Of a stretch of 64,000 bases of DNA, positions 29,084 to 39,100 are shown in pieces. The DNA comes from Xaviernesmea oryzae (lineage in GTDB: Bacteria; Pseudomonadota; Alphaproteobacteria; Rhizobiales; Rhizobiaceae): positions 5,001-69,000 of the forward strand of contig NZ_FXAF01000006.1 in the NCBI RefSeq assembly GCF_900177415.1. The letters run 5' to 3'. Numbering within the stretch: the first letter of the stretch is position 1; each line of letters begins with the position of its first letter. The notes under the pieces are model-generated. The model was not told the origin of the DNA and did not search any database. It saw nothing but the letters and a program-made list of their open reading frames with translations. Position numbers and translations under genes: made by a program.

Positions 29084-30104
29084 TTTTCAGCGCCGTTTCC
29101 ACCCGTGACCAGTCGTTTGCAGCCGGAAGACCGATCCTGAGATCGGCCGGCCGCTCCTCGAAACGCCGTGTGATGATGCCGCGCTCGCCGAGATGCCGGT
29201 AGATAGCCTGCGCGCGCGGATCGCGGATGAAGCGGAAGAGCGACGTGCCGCCCGCGACCGCAATTCCAGCTGAGATCAGCAGCGCGTCCAGCCGTGCGGC
29301 ATCCTGTTCCAGCTTCGCTCGCGTCGCCTGCCGCCAGGGGACATCTGCCAGCGCCTCACCGGCCACATGCAAAGCCGGACCGGAAACGGCCCAGGGGCCG
29401 AGCCGGCTCTCGATCTTCGCGATGATATCCGGATGCGAAATCGCAAACCCCAGCCTTAGGCCCGCCATGCCGTAGAATTTTCCGAAGGAGCGCAGCACGA
29501 CGAGATCGCCGTCGTTGACGGCATTCGCGACGCTCTCCGCCTCCGAGACGTCCATGAAGGCCTCGTCGACGACAAGCAATCCTCTCCTGGCCCGCATGAC
29601 GGCCGCCAATGCGAGCAGATCGCTTTTCGGTACGACCCGGCCCGTCGGATTGTTCGGATTGACGACCACTGCCAACCGTCCGTCCGCCAGTCTCTGAAGA
29701 TCGTCCGTCTCGGTAACCTCCAGGCCGGAAAGCCGTGCGGCGCGCGCATGTTCCGCATAGGTCGGCGATAGCACCGCCGCCTTGTCGACGCCCCATCCTG
29801 ACTGCAGAGCGGCGACGATGGGGAGCAGGATCTGGGTTCCCGGCGCTGCCGCGATATGCGCTGCCGTAGGCGCGCCGTAAGCATTGGCCGCCAGCACCTT
29901 CAACCTTTCCGCCAGCATCGGCTCCGGCAGGCGCGCGAAGGCATTGCCCGGAATGGGCGAGTGCGGATAGGAATAAGGACTAATGCCGGTGGAAAGATCG
30001 ATCCAGGGTTCGGGCGCATGCGGAAATTGCGCCCGAGCGCGGGAAAGATTGCCGCCGTGCAGGATCGGGCCGCCAACATCATGCCGACTTTCTGGACCTG
30101 CCAC
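29076..30104 (-). CDS. cobC: Threonine-phosphate decarboxylase-like aminotransferase CobC
   Basis: A 342-residue class I/II PLP enzyme that, in the aerobic cobalamin pathway, helps provide the aminopropanol arm. The PLP lysine lies in VLRSFGKFYGMAGLRLGF and the cofactor-phosphate Asn region in VVNPNNPTGR. Starts at GTG 30104 (AAGGA 8 bases upstream) or ATG 30125 are both possible; the first gives the better ribosome site. The start abuts or overlaps that of divergent cobD (30110), leaving no room for a separate promoter region. Confidence 0.9.
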   Translation of the reverse strand: MAGPESRHDVGGPILHGGNLSRARAQFPHAPEPWIDLSTGISPYSYPHSPIPGNAFARLPEPMLAERLKVLAANAYGAPTAAHIAAAPGTQILLPIVAALQSGWGVDKAAVLSPTYAEHARAARLSGLEVTETDDLQRLADGRLAVVVNPNNPTGRVVPKSDLLALAAVMRARRGLLVVDEAFMDVSEAESVANAVNDGDLVVLRSFGKFYGMAGLRLGFAISHPDIIAKIESRLGPWAVSGPALHVAGEALADVPWRQATRAKLEQDAARLDALLISAGIAVAGGTSLFRFIRDPRAQAIYRHLGERGIITRRFEERPADLRIGLPAANDWSRVETALKTI

Positions 30105-30109
30105 CGCTA

Positions 30110-31075
30110 ATGTTCCTTCTCGCATTCGCCGCGCTGATCGTGGAGCGCATATTCGGTTATCCGGACTGGTTGTTCCGGGCGATCGGCCATCCGGTCACCT
30201 GGTTCGGCCGGCTGATATCCCGGCTCGACAGGGACTGGAACCGCGAGGCCGACGATTTCGGGGCCCGCAAGCGCATGGGCGCATATGCCCTGCTGACACT
30301 GCTCGGCATTGCGATCGCGGCCGCGCTGGCCGTCGAACACGGCCTGTTGGCGCTGCCTTTCGGTCCGGTCCTGCTGGTCCTGATTGCAGCCAGCCTTCCC
30401 GCCCAGAAAAGTCTCGAAAGCCATGTCGAGGCGGTTGCCGACGCGATGAAACATGGCGGGCTCGAAGCCGGCCGGAAAGCAGTCTCGATGATCGTCGGCC
30501 GCGATCCGGAAAAGCTGGACGAGGCCGCCGTCTGCCGCGCGGCGATCGAAAGCCTGGCGGAGAATTTCTCCGACGGCGTCGTGGCGCCCGCCTTCTGGAT
30601 GGGTGTCGGCGGACTTGCGGGTGGAGCCGCCTACAAGGCGGCCAATACCGCCGACAGCATGATCGGCCACCGCAGCCCGCGCCACGAAGCCTTCGGCTGG
30701 GCCGCTGCGCGTTTCGACGACCTGATCAACCTGCCTGCCTCGCGGCTGAGCGCGCTTCTTTTCGTCATTGCGGCTCTTTTCATCGACAAAGCCTCGCCCC
30801 GGAATGCCATCAGGGCCGTGTTTCGGGACGCCGGATACCATCGCTCGCCGAATGCCGGCTGGCCGGAAGCGGCGATGGCCGGCGCGCTCGGCATCGCTCT
30901 GGCGGGACCGAGAAGCTATGGCGGGCAGATGATCGAGGCACGTTTCATGGGCGAGGGCGGCCGGACGGAACTGACCCATGACGATATCCGCCGTGCGCTG
31001 AAGCTCGCCCGTGCGGCAGACGCGCTGCTGATCGGCCTTTTCGGCCTGCTGGCCTGGATCATCTGGCAAGTCTGA
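30110..31075 (+). CDS. cobD: Adenosylcobinamide-phosphate synthase CobD/CbiB
   Basis: A 321-residue integral membrane protein that couples aminopropanol (phosphate) to adenosylcobyric acid. Conserved segments are [35 protein letters not shown] and [19 protein letters not shown]; several hydrophobic helices are seen. It diverges from cobC and its 3' end overlaps convergent cobQ by 17 bases. It is the only membrane-bound step encoded in this island. Confidence 0.93.
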   Translation: MFLLAFAALIVERIFGYPDWLFRAIGHPVTWFGRLISRLDRDWNREADDFGARKRMGAYALLTLLGIAIAAALAVEHGLLALPFGPVLLVLIAASLPAQKSLESHVEAVADAMKHGGLEAGRKAVSMIVGRDPEKLDEAAVCRAAIESLAENFSDGVVAPAFWMGVGGLAGGAAYKAANTADSMIGHRSPRHEAFGWAAARFDDLINLPASRLSALLFVIAALFIDKASPRNAIRAVFRDAGYHRSPNAGWPEAAMAGALGIALAGPRSYGGQMIEARFMGEGGRTELTHDDIRRALKLARAADALLIGLFGLLAWIIWQV

Positions 31076-32516
31076 GCAGTCCGTCGAGATCGAGATGCTG
31101 TTCCATATGCGCGGCAAGCCGGTCCAGCACCTCCTCCACGCCGGCTTCGTAATCGAGGCCTGAGGCCGTGCCCCCCAGCCGCATCAGCCAGGCGGAACGT
31201 TGCCGGTCGTCGGCGAACAAGCCGTGCAGATAGGTGCCCCAGACCCGGCCATCGGCAGAGGTCGCGCCATCCGCCTCGCCGCCGATCATGGAAAAGGGCC
31301 GGGCGCAATCCGCGCCAACTGTTCGCCCGACATGCATTTCGTAGCCGGCCAGGGAAACTCCGTCGAAACTGGTGCCCGAAACCGCCTCCAGCCGCTTGTC
31401 GGCGGAAAGAACCGTCTCGACATCGAGCAGACCGAGCCCTTCCACCGATCCGGGCGGACCCTCGATGCCGTCCGGATCGGAGATTTTCTTTCCAAGCATC
31501 TGATAGCCGCCGCAAAGTCCGAGAACCCGCCCGCCGCGGCGGACATGCGCGGCGATATCGACGTCGAAACCGGCGGCTCTCAGCGCAGCCAGATCCGAGA
31601 TCGTCGCCTTCGAGCCGACCAGCAGAACGAGATCGCAATCGCCGGGGATCGCCTGACCTGCACGGACCCGAACCAGCTCCACATCCGGTTCGGCTTCGAG
31701 CGGGTCGAGATCGTCGAAATTCGAGATATGCGGCAGGATCGGTACCGCGATGCGGATCCTCGCTCCGGTCTTGCGGGCAGAAGGACCATTCAGCCCGAGC
31801 GCATCTTCCGCCGGCAGCCGCGCAGCATCGGGAAAGTGCGGCAGCAGGCCGATCGATCGCCAGCCGGTCAAGTCCCCGATCATGCGCATGCCATCCGCAA
31901 ACAGGGCCGGGTCGCCACGAAATCGGTTGACGATGAAGCCGCGGATCATCGCCGCATCGTCCGGATCGAGCACCGATTTCGTACCGGCAAGGCTGGCGAT
32001 CACCCCGCCGCGATCGATATCGCCGATCAGCACGACCGGCGCGTTGGCGGCACGCGCGAAACCCATGTTGGCGATATCGTTTTGGCGCAGGTTGATTTCG
32101 GACGCGCTGCCGGCGCCTTCCACGAGCACCAGATCGGCCTGGCTGCGGAGCAGATCGAAGCTTTCCAGCACCCGCGGCATCAGCTTCGGTTTGAGATGCT
32201 GGTATTCCGCCGCTTTGGCATTGCCTTCCACCCGGCCCTGCACGACGACCTGTGCGCCGACTTCGCTCTGGGGTTTCAGCAAGACCGGGTTCATATGGAC
32301 GCTGAGCGGCACTTTCGCGGCGCGCGCCTGCAGCGCCTGTGCCCGGCCGATCTCGCCGCCATCCGCCGTCACCGCCGCGTTGTTCGACATGTTCTGCGGC
32401 TTGAAGGGCAGGACCTTTAGGCCGCGCAAGGTGAAGGCGCGGGCAAGCCCGGCCACCACCAGCGACTTGCCCACATCCGAGCCCGTTCCCTGAAACATGA
32501 GAGAGCGGGCAGTCAT
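31059..32516 (-). CDS. cobQ: Cobyric acid synthase CobQ
   Basis: A 485-residue glutamine-dependent amidotransferase that amidates four side chains of adenosylcobyrinic a,c-diamide. The N-terminal ATP-binding part starts [20 protein letters not shown] and has [12 protein letters not shown]. The C-terminal triad GATase domain has the nucleophile in [11 protein letters not shown]. It lies 3 bases after cobO and is the last gene of the leftward riboswitch-led operon cbtB-cbtA-cobO-cobQ. Confidence 0.95.
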   Translation of the reverse strand: MTARSLMFQGTGSDVGKSLVVAGLARAFTLRGLKVLPFKPQNMSNNAAVTADGGEIGRAQALQARAAKVPLSVHMNPVLLKPQSEVGAQVVVQGRVEGNAKAAEYQHLKPKLMPRVLESFDLLRSQADLVLVEGAGSASEINLRQNDIANMGFARAANAPVVLIGDIDRGGVIASLAGTKSVLDPDDAAMIRGFIVNRFRGDPALFADGMRMIGDLTGWRSIGLLPHFPDAARLPAEDALGLNGPSARKTGARIRIAVPILPHISNFDDLDPLEAEPDVELVRVRAGQAIPGDCDLVLLVGSKATISDLAALRAAGFDVDIAAHVRRGGRVLGLCGGYQMLGKKISDPDGIEGPPGSVEGLGLLDVETVLSADKRLEAVSGTSFDGVSLAGYEMHVGRTVGADCARPFSMIGGEADGATSADGRVWGTYLHGLFADDRQRSAWLMRLGGTASGLDYEAGVEEVLDRLAAHMEQHLDLDGLLRLAR

Positions 32517-32519
32517 GGG

Positions 32520-33134
32520 TCAGAACTCGATGCCGGCCTGGGCCTTCACGCCGGCCTTGAAGTGATGCTTCACCAGCGTCATCTCGGTCACCATGTCGGC
32601 GGCCTCGATCAGGGCCGGCTTGGCATTGCGGCCGGTGACGACCACATGCAGGTCCGGCCGGCGTGCCTGCAAGGCGGCAATGACCCGGTCGAGATCCAGA
32701 TAATCGTAGCGCAGAGCGATATTGAGCTCGTCGAGGATGACGAGGCCGATCGTCTCGTCGGCCATCAGGTCGAGCGCCTTTTCCCACGCTTTCTCGGCAG
32801 CGGCGATGTCCCGCTTCAGGTCCTGCGTTTCCCAGGTGAACCCTTCGCCCATCGTATGCCAGACGACCCGGTCGCCGAACACGGCGAGCGCCGGCTGTTC
32901 GCCGGTCGACCAGGCGCCCTTGATGAACTGCACCACGCCGACGCGCCGGTTGTTGCCGAGCATGCGGAGCGCCAGGCCGAAGGCGGCAGTGGATTTGCCC
33001 TTGCCGGGACCGGTGTGGATGATGAGAAGACCCTTTTCGAGGGTCTTCTCCGCGACTTCGGCATCTTGAACCGCCTTGCGGTTCGCCATCTTGGCGCGAT
33101 GGCGTTCGGCTGCCGCCTGATCGATCTCCTTCAC
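32520..33134 (-). CDS. cobO: Cob(I)yrinic acid a,c-diamide adenosyltransferase CobO
   Basis: A 204-residue CobA/CobO/BtuR family enzyme adding the 5'-deoxyadenosyl ligand to cobalt. P-loop HTGPGKGKSTAAFG (about residues 40-53) and VILDELNIALRYDYL are family hallmarks. It starts with GTG at 33134, overlapping the cbtA stop (GTGA). Confidence 0.95.
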   Translation of the reverse strand: MKEIDQAAAERHRAKMANRKAVQDAEVAEKTLEKGLLIIHTGPGKGKSTAAFGLALRMLGNNRRVGVVQFIKGAWSTGEQPALAVFGDRVVWHTMGEGFTWETQDLKRDIAAAEKAWEKALDLMADETIGLVILDELNIALRYDYLDLDRVIAALQARRPDLHVVVTGRNAKPALIEAADMVTEMTLVKHHFKAGVKAQAGIEF

Positions 33135-33904
33135 CGCGGGGCCAGCCCCGCCAGCGGGCGCGCCGTGGCGTCTTCGCCGGCCCGGAAACGTTCGCGGACC
33201 GCGCCGGCAAGCGCGCCCAGCGCCGCCCAGAACACCAGATTGGTGACGTAAACGGCATTGACGAAGCGGGCATGCAGCTCCAGCGGCACCGCCGTTTCAT
33301 GCGTCGGCGGCAGCGGGGCGCCAACCACATGCGGCGCGATCAGCAGAACGATCGCCGGAACGGCAAACACGACGGAACGGGTATAGGCGAGCAGGCCGAG
33401 GCCGAGTGCTGTGCAGACGGCTGTCGAAATCCACCAGACCTGGCGCGGGCCGAGCTCGGCGGCCGGCATGCCCGGCAGTTCCGGCGGCAGGCCGAGGCCA
33501 GGTGCGAGGCTGACGGCAAGAAAACCGGCCATGCCGAACATCAACCCGCCGTGCCAGCCCTTGAGGCTTCCGAGGGCTTCCGAGATTGCGATCAGCACAA
33601 GGCCGAAGCCAATTGCCGAGAGAATGTTGGCGGCGGCAGTGTAGATGAAGCGCTCGAAACCGTCGGCGGGAGCCCAGGCTTCCTCGCCGTGACTATGTTC
33701 GGCAGCCGCAGGAGCCGCGGCACCGGCAGCCGGGGCAGCCTCATGGCTGTGGCTGTGGCCGGCCTCGGCGCCGCCGGCATTTTCATAGGTCTCCGCCTGC
33801 AGGATGAGCGGCACCGTCGAGAAGCTCTGCAAGACGGTCAGCAGAAGTCCGGCCACAAGCCCGGCGATCACCGCCGTTAGGACGATGTTGCGAAACAGCG
33901 ACAT
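33131..33904 (-). CDS. cbtA: Cobalt transporter subunit CbtA
   Basis: A 257-residue membrane protein of the CbtA family (predicted cobalt uptake). About six hydrophobic helices are seen, with a His-rich segment between the first two (GHSHSHEAAP ... AEHSHGEE) likely to bind metal. ATG 33904 gives the standard N-terminus (MSLFRNIVLTAV). It follows cbtB and precedes cobO in the leftward operon, consistent with cobalt supply to late insertion by CobN. Confidence 0.92.
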   Translation of the reverse strand: MSLFRNIVLTAVIAGLVAGLLLTVLQSFSTVPLILQAETYENAGGAEAGHSHSHEAAPAAGAAAPAAAEHSHGEEAWAPADGFERFIYTAAANILSAIGFGLVLIAISEALGSLKGWHGGLMFGMAGFLAVSLAPGLGLPPELPGMPAAELGPRQVWWISTAVCTALGLGLLAYTRSVVFAVPAIVLLIAPHVVGAPLPPTHETAVPLELHARFVNAVYVTNLVFWAALGALAGAVRERFRAGEDATARPLAGLAPR

Positions 33905-33917
33905 TTGGAAATTCCTC

Positions 33918-34094
33918 TCAGTGGCAGGGGAAGGCCAGCGAGTGGCGCGTATCGTGGGCGGCGTTGTGGACGACTTCCAGATGCGAGAAGCCGACAAAAC
34001 CGACGATGAACAGGCCGAGAATAGCCGTCATGCTGAGGGGAATGATCTTCGAAGCGGAAACGCCGACTGCACTTGCGGCAGAATTCGTAACCAT
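33918..34094 (-). CDS. cbtB: Cobalt transporter subunit CbtB
   Basis: A 58-residue protein with one membrane helix (IIPLSMTAILGLFIVGFVGF) and the conserved His-rich tail HNAAHDTRHSLAFPCH that gives a metal-binding site in the CbtB family. AAAGGA lies upstream of ATG 34094. First gene behind the leftward cobalamin riboswitch, 13 bases before cbtA. Confidence 0.93.
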   Translation of the reverse strand: MVTNSAASAVGVSASKIIPLSMTAILGLFIVGFVGFSHLEVVHNAAHDTRHSLAFPCH

Positions 34095-34143
34095 GTGTTT
34101 TGTCCTTTCGCCCTCCACCCGAGGGCCGTTCAAGTTCCGTTTG

Positions 34144-34313
34144 CCGAAGGCAGGTCTCCTGGCTCGCGAATCAGGCGCCTCGCATCCGCCTTCCCGGGAA
34201 AACCCAGTGGCATTTGGATGGAAGCTCTCCGCTTACAGTTGCGGGGGCAGCCGCGGGTTCGACGGGTCCCTCCGTCTCACCGCATTCCCTCTCGGCCCTT
34301 CCGGGCACCATCG
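34144..34313 (-). promoter_or_regulatory. Cobalamin riboswitch of cbtBA-cobOQ
   Basis: On the minus strand the leader contains GGGAATGCGGTGAGAC, GCTGCCCCCGCAACTGTAAG, TGCCACTGGG and GAGCCAGGAGACCTGCC in order, the conserved core of the B12 aptamer including the full B12 box. It ends 50 bases before cbtB, so binding of adenosylcobalamin probably shuts translation or elongation of the cobalt-uptake operon. Confidence 0.95.
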
Positions 34314-34321
34314 ACCGCTCC

Positions 34322-34349
34322 ACTATAGCCGAATTCCGCCTTGCCGCAA
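34322..34349 (-). promoter_or_regulatory. Predicted promoter of leftward operon
   Basis: On the minus strand TTGCGG (34349-34344), a 16-base spacer and TATAGT (34327-34322). The predicted transcript start is just before the leftward riboswitch. Confidence 0.55.
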
Positions 34350-34377
34350 TCGCCTTTGCGACACCCGCTGCACTCCA

Positions 34378-34406
34378 TTGACATGGACCTGCGACCGGGC
34401 TTAGTT
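34378..34406 (+). promoter_or_regulatory. Predicted promoter of rightward cob operon
   Basis: TTGACA (34378-34383), a 17-base spacer and TTAGTT (34401-34406), a few bases before the rightward riboswitch. The -35 box is a perfect sigma70 consensus. Confidence 0.6.
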
Positions 34407-34414
34407 GGAAGGGA

Positions 34415-34596
34415 GACGGTCCTTCTCCGGCAACGGAGAAGGTCAAGAGGGAATGCGGTGCGACCCCGATGAGGGTCAAAGCCGCGGCTGCCCCCGCAAC
34501 TGTAAGCGGAGAGCCCGAGCCAAGAAGCCACTGGAGAGACGATCCGGGAAGGCTGGCTCAGAGGCGAGGACCCGCGAGCCAGGAGACCTGCCGTCG
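34415..34596 (+). promoter_or_regulatory. Cobalamin riboswitch of DUF1636-cobW-cobN operon
   Basis: Contains GGGAATGCGGTGCGACCCC, GCTGCCCCCGCAACTGTAAG, AGCCACTGGAG and GAGCCAGGAGACCTGCCGTC. The ends GACGG (34415) and CCGTC (34591) can close the basal stem. It lies head to head with the leftward copy, and the two cores are nearly identical. The 126 bases from here to the DUF1636 start hold no gene. Confidence 0.95.
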
Positions 34597-34722
34597 AAAG
34601 ACATCGTGCTCGCCGGGCGGGGTGCTCCGGGTCGAGGATTTCGTTCACGGCCGAACCGGCGAGAGCCGGACGTGCCCGCACCCCGACATGTTTTACGTGG
34701 CGGACAGGCGGCCGAGTGACGA

Positions 34723-35121
34723 ATGATGATTGACGAGCAGCCCGGAAACGAAGCGGACGTGACGATCTTCGTGTGCACCAACTGCCGCGACGAATCGAAC
34801 GCCGACATGCGCCCGGGCGTGGCGCTGATAGCGGCGCTCAAGGAAGCGACGGCCGGCAAGCCGCTTGCCGTCAAACCCGTCACCTGCCTTGCCAATTGCG
34901 AAAAAAGCCCGAGCGCGGCCTTCAACCACCGATCCGGCTGGTCCTATGTGTTCGGCTATCTCACGCCGGAAAACGTCGAGGACATCGTCACCGGTGCAAT
35001 GATGCTGGCCGAGGACGAGCGCGGTTTCCTTCCCCTTCGCGGCCGGCCCGCCTGCCTGCGCGGCAAGGGCATGACGGCCCGCATTCCACCCTTCCATCAT
35101 CACGAGGACATGCCTTCATGA
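34723..35121 (+). CDS. DUF1636 family metal-binding protein
   Basis: A 132-residue protein with two cysteine pairs, FVCTNCRDE and CLANCEKSP, in a thioredoxin-like ferredoxin arrangement (CX2C, CX3C), followed by GWSYVFGYL and a His-rich tail (IPPFHHHED). DUF1636 proteins are commonly encoded beside cobW/cobN and are predicted to bind a metal or a [2Fe-2S] cluster. First gene after the rightward riboswitch; overlaps cobW by ATGA. The ribosome site is weak, and ATG 34726 is an equally possible start. Confidence 0.85.
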   Translation: MMIDEQPGNEADVTIFVCTNCRDESNADMRPGVALIAALKEATAGKPLAVKPVTCLANCEKSPSAAFNHRSGWSYVFGYLTPENVEDIVTGAMMLAEDERGFLPLRGRPACLRGKGMTARIPPFHHHEDMPS

Positions 35122-36155
35122 GCGTCAATTTCGATCGCGTCCCCTGCACCGTCGTCACCGGTTTCCTGGGCGCCGGCAAGACCACGCTGATCCGCAACCT
35201 GATCGAGAAGCTGGACGGCAAGCGGCTGGCGATCATCGTCAACGAATTCGGCGATGTCGGCATCGACGGCGAGGTGCTGAAGGGTTGCGGCATCGAGACC
35301 TGCCCCGAGGACAATATCATCGAACTCGCCAACGGCTGCATCTGCTGCACCGTCGCCGACGATTTCGTCCCGGCGATCGACCAGATCCTCTCCCGCGAGC
35401 CGCGCGTCGACCATATCCTGATCGAAACCTCCGGCCTCGCCCTGCCGAAGCCTCTCGTTCAGGCCTTCCAATGGCCGGATGTGAAGGCGCGCGTCACCGT
35501 CGACGGTGTCGTTGCGGTTGTGGACGGCGTGGCGCTTGCGGAGGGCAGGGTCGCCGACGACCATGACGCACTGGAAGCTCAGCGCCAGGCCGATGGCTCG
35601 ATCGACCACGACGACCCTGTGGAGGAAGTTTTTGAAGATCAGGTCGCCTGCGCCGACATGATCGTGCTGACCAAGACCGACCTTCTGGATTCCGGCGGGC
35701 TTGCGAGCGCGAAAGACAGGGTGGCCGCCCATTTGCCGCGCGCGGTCAAGATCGTGCCGGCGGCCAATGGCGCCATCGATCCGGCCGTGCTCATCGGCCT
35801 CGGTCTCGCGGTCGAGGACGATATCGAGAACCGCAAGACGCATCACGACGACGAACTCGACCACGATCACGACGATTTCGACAGCTTCGTCGTCGACCTG
35901 CCGGCCGTGGCGGATCCGCAGGAGCTCGCCGCCCGCATCTCCGCGACGGCGGAAGCGCAGAACGTATTGCGCATAAAAGGCTTCGTGGAGGTCGCGGATA
36001 AGCCGATGCGCCTGCAGGTCCAGGCTGTAGGATCGCGCGTGAACCATTATTTCGACCGCGCCTGGACGCCCGGCGAAACGCGGCGGAGCCGCCTTGTCGT
36101 GATCGGCGAAAAGGGGATCGACCGCGCGGCGATCGAAAGGATGCTGGCTGCCTGA
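35118..36155 (+). CDS. cobW: CobW family G3E GTPase, cobalt metallochaperone
   Basis: A 345-residue G3E P-loop GTPase: Walker A TGFLGAGKTTLIRN, the CXCC metal site NGCICCTV, NKxD-type TKTD, and a His/Asp-rich linker (HHDDELDHDHDDFD) before the CobW C-terminal domain. It is thought to deliver cobalt to the CobNST chelatase. It lies between DUF1636 and cobN in the riboswitch-led operon. Confidence 0.95.
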   Translation: MSVNFDRVPCTVVTGFLGAGKTTLIRNLIEKLDGKRLAIIVNEFGDVGIDGEVLKGCGIETCPEDNIIELANGCICCTVADDFVPAIDQILSREPRVDHILIETSGLALPKPLVQAFQWPDVKARVTVDGVVAVVDGVALAEGRVADDHDALEAQRQADGSIDHDDPVEEVFEDQVACADMIVLTKTDLLDSGGLASAKDRVAAHLPRAVKIVPAANGAIDPAVLIGLGLAVEDDIENRKTHHDDELDHDHDDFDSFVVDLPAVADPQELAARISATAEAQNVLRIKGFVEVADKPMRLQVQAVGSRVNHYFDRAWTPGETRRSRLVVIGEKGIDRAAIERMLAA

Positions 36156-36173
36156 CAGGGTCTCGGTAGAAGG

Positions 36174-39100
36174 ATGCACATACTCGCCACCACATCGTCG
36201 TCGCTCGACGACCTGATCGAGCCGGTCGATCTCGACCAGCCGCCGGCCGATGTGGTGGTGCTGTCCTTTTCGGGCAGCGATCTGAACGGGGTTGCCGCGG
36301 CCTGGGATACGGCAACGGACGGCAAAGGTGACGCCCCCGGTCCCTCTCCGAGCCTCTGCCTCGCCAACCTGTCCGATCTCCGTCACCCGATGTCCGTCGA
36401 TCTCTGGATGGAGAAAACGGCAGCGCATGCCAGGGTCATCCTCGTGCGCATTCTCGGCGGCTACGACCGCTGGGCCTACGGGGTGGACGAACTTTCCCGC
36501 ATGGCGAAGCGCAAGAAGATCGCGTTGGCCCTGCTGCCGGGTGAGTGCAGCATGCGTGACGATAGGCTCGCTGCTGCCTCCACGGTATCAAACGAAGAGC
36601 TTGCCGGCATTCTCGCCTGCTTCCGCGAGGGCGGACCGGGCAATATGCGGCTTCTGACACGGCGGCTGGCAAGGCTTGCGGAAGGTGGGGCGCAGGCGTT
36701 GCCGCAGGCCGTTCCGATGCCGAAGGCCGGCTTCTACAGACCGGGTCAGGGCATCGTGGGGGCCGAAGCGTTGCCGGCCGGCTTCGCAGCCGAGACGCCG
36801 CGCCTGCCGATCCTCTTCTACCGCTCGATGCTGCTCGCCAATGATGCGGCGCCGGTCGACGCGTTGTTCCAGGCGCTCGCTGCGCGCGGTTTCGCGCCGA
36901 TCCCGATCTTCATCAGCGGGCTGAAGGATGGAGATGCCATCGCTTTCGTAGAGCAAGCGATGGCGAGCCTTGAGCCTGCGGCGATCATTGCCACGACGGC
37001 TTTCGCCAGCGGCTCGGATGAAAAGGGCGAAACGATCTTCGACCGGACCGGCGTGCCGGTTTTCCAGGTTGTCGTCGCCACGACCCGCCGCGAGGGCTGG
37101 GCGGAAGGCCGACGGGGCCTGAACCCGGCCGACCTCGCCATGCATGTCGTCCTGCCGGAACTCGACGGCCGCATTCTTGCCGGCGCGATCTCCTTTAAGG
37201 CCGGCGAAAACTCCGCCAGCCTCCTTAACCAGCCGGAACCGGATCGGATCGAACAGACGGCCGATCGCATCGCCGCCTTCCTGCGGCTGAAGGCGGCACC
37301 CCGCGCCGGGCGGAAGATCGCCATCCTCATGCCCGACTATCCGAGTGCGCCCGGCCGCACAGGTTATGCCGTCGGGCTGGACGTGCCGCAAAGCGTGCTC
37401 TCTATGCTGCATGAACTTTCCAAAGCCGGCTATGCGGTCGAAGATATTCCGGAGGCGTCGCGGGAGCTTCTTGATCTGCTGGACCGGAAATCCGGCGCCC
37501 TGCAGCTTTCCGATTACATCCCGGCACCCGGTGCAGAAGCAGCCTGGGGCTCGCCGGAACTCGATGCCGATCTGGAAGGCGGCGCCTATCGCTTCCGCGC
37601 TGCGCGGTTCGGCAATATCACGGTCGCGCTGGCGCCGGATCGCGGCCGAAATGCCGACCGGCGCGCCGATTACCATAGCCCCGATTTGCCGCCGCGCCAT
37701 GCCTTGATCGCCTTCGGACAGTGGATGCGCAAGCAGCTCGGCGCCCACGCGATCGTGCATGTCGGCGCGCACGGCACGCTGGAATGGCTGCCGGGCAAGA
37801 CGGTGGCGCTGTCGAAGGGTTGCTTTCCGGAACTCGTAACCGGGGGCCTGCCGGTCATCTATCCCTTCATCGTCTCCAACCCTGGCGAGGCGGCCGTCGC
37901 CAAGCGGCGGATTTCCGCCGTCACCATCGGCCACCTGCCGCCGGTGCTGACCGGAGCCGGCCTGTCGGACGAGCAGAAGAAGCTCGAACTGCTGGTCGAC
38001 GAATACGCGCAGGCCGACGGGCTCGACCGCCGCCGCCGCGATAGATTGGCCAGGCTGATCGTCGAGACCGCCCGCGACACCGGCCTGGCTTCCGAAGCCG
38101 GCGTTTCCCGCGATGACGATCCGGACATGGCGCTTACCCGCATCGACGCCTTTCTTTGCGACCTGAAGGATTTCGCGATCAAGGACGGTCAGCATGTCTT
38201 CGGACATGTGGCATCCGGCGACGACGATCCGCGGCGGATTGCCAGTGCTGAAGCCGAGCGGACGGCCCTGCTCGACGCGCTGGATGGCAGACATATCCGC
38301 CCCGGCCCCTCCGGCGCGCCCGCCCGCGGCCGCCTCGACGTGATGCCGACAGGCCGCAATCTCTTCGCCAGCGATCCACGGACGCTCCCGACGCCGACCG
38401 CTTTCGAACTCGGCAAGCGGGCTGCCGACGAAATACTGCGCCGCTATCTGCAGGATCACGGCGAATGGCCGAAAAGCCTCGTCTTCGACCTTTGGGGCAG
38501 CGCGTCGCTCCGAAGCGGCGGCGAGGAGGTGGCTCAGGTTCTGGCCCTGATGGGCGCCAGGCCTATACAGGATGCGGCGACCGGCCGCGTCACCGGCATC
38601 GAGGTTCTGCCGCCGGCACAGCTCGGTCGCCCGCGTATCGATGTGACGCTCAGGATTTCCGGCCTCTTCCGCGACATGTTTCCGGCGCTGATCGCGCTTC
38701 TCGATGCCGCTATGCGCGCCATCGCCGCCCGTGAGGAAGCACCGGGCGACAATCCGCTGGCTGAAGAGGCGCGCAGGCTCGGCCATGTGCCGCCGCGCAT
38801 CTTCGGTTCGGCTCCCGGCACTTACGGCTCCGGCATCGAGGAAAAGCTTGCCGACGGCAGCTGGGCGGAGCGGCAAGAACTCGGCCGCATCTATCTCGAT
38901 GCCACGAGCCACGCTTTCGGCGGCCCGGAAGGTGACGCTTCCGAGGTTCCGGGCCGTTTTGCCGAGCGGGTGGGAAGCGCCGACCTCCTGATCCATACGG
39001 GAGACGACCCTGGTCGCGACCTGCTTGACGGTTCGGCCGACGTCGCCTTCATCGGCGGGTTTTCCGCAGCCGTTGCAGCTCTTGGCGGCAGGGCGGATGT

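Noticed and set aside
29857..30981. Plus-strand overlapping frame across cobC/cobD (about 330 codons)
   Set aside because: It is out of frame with cobD and antisense to cobC; its translation has no membrane helices or motifs.
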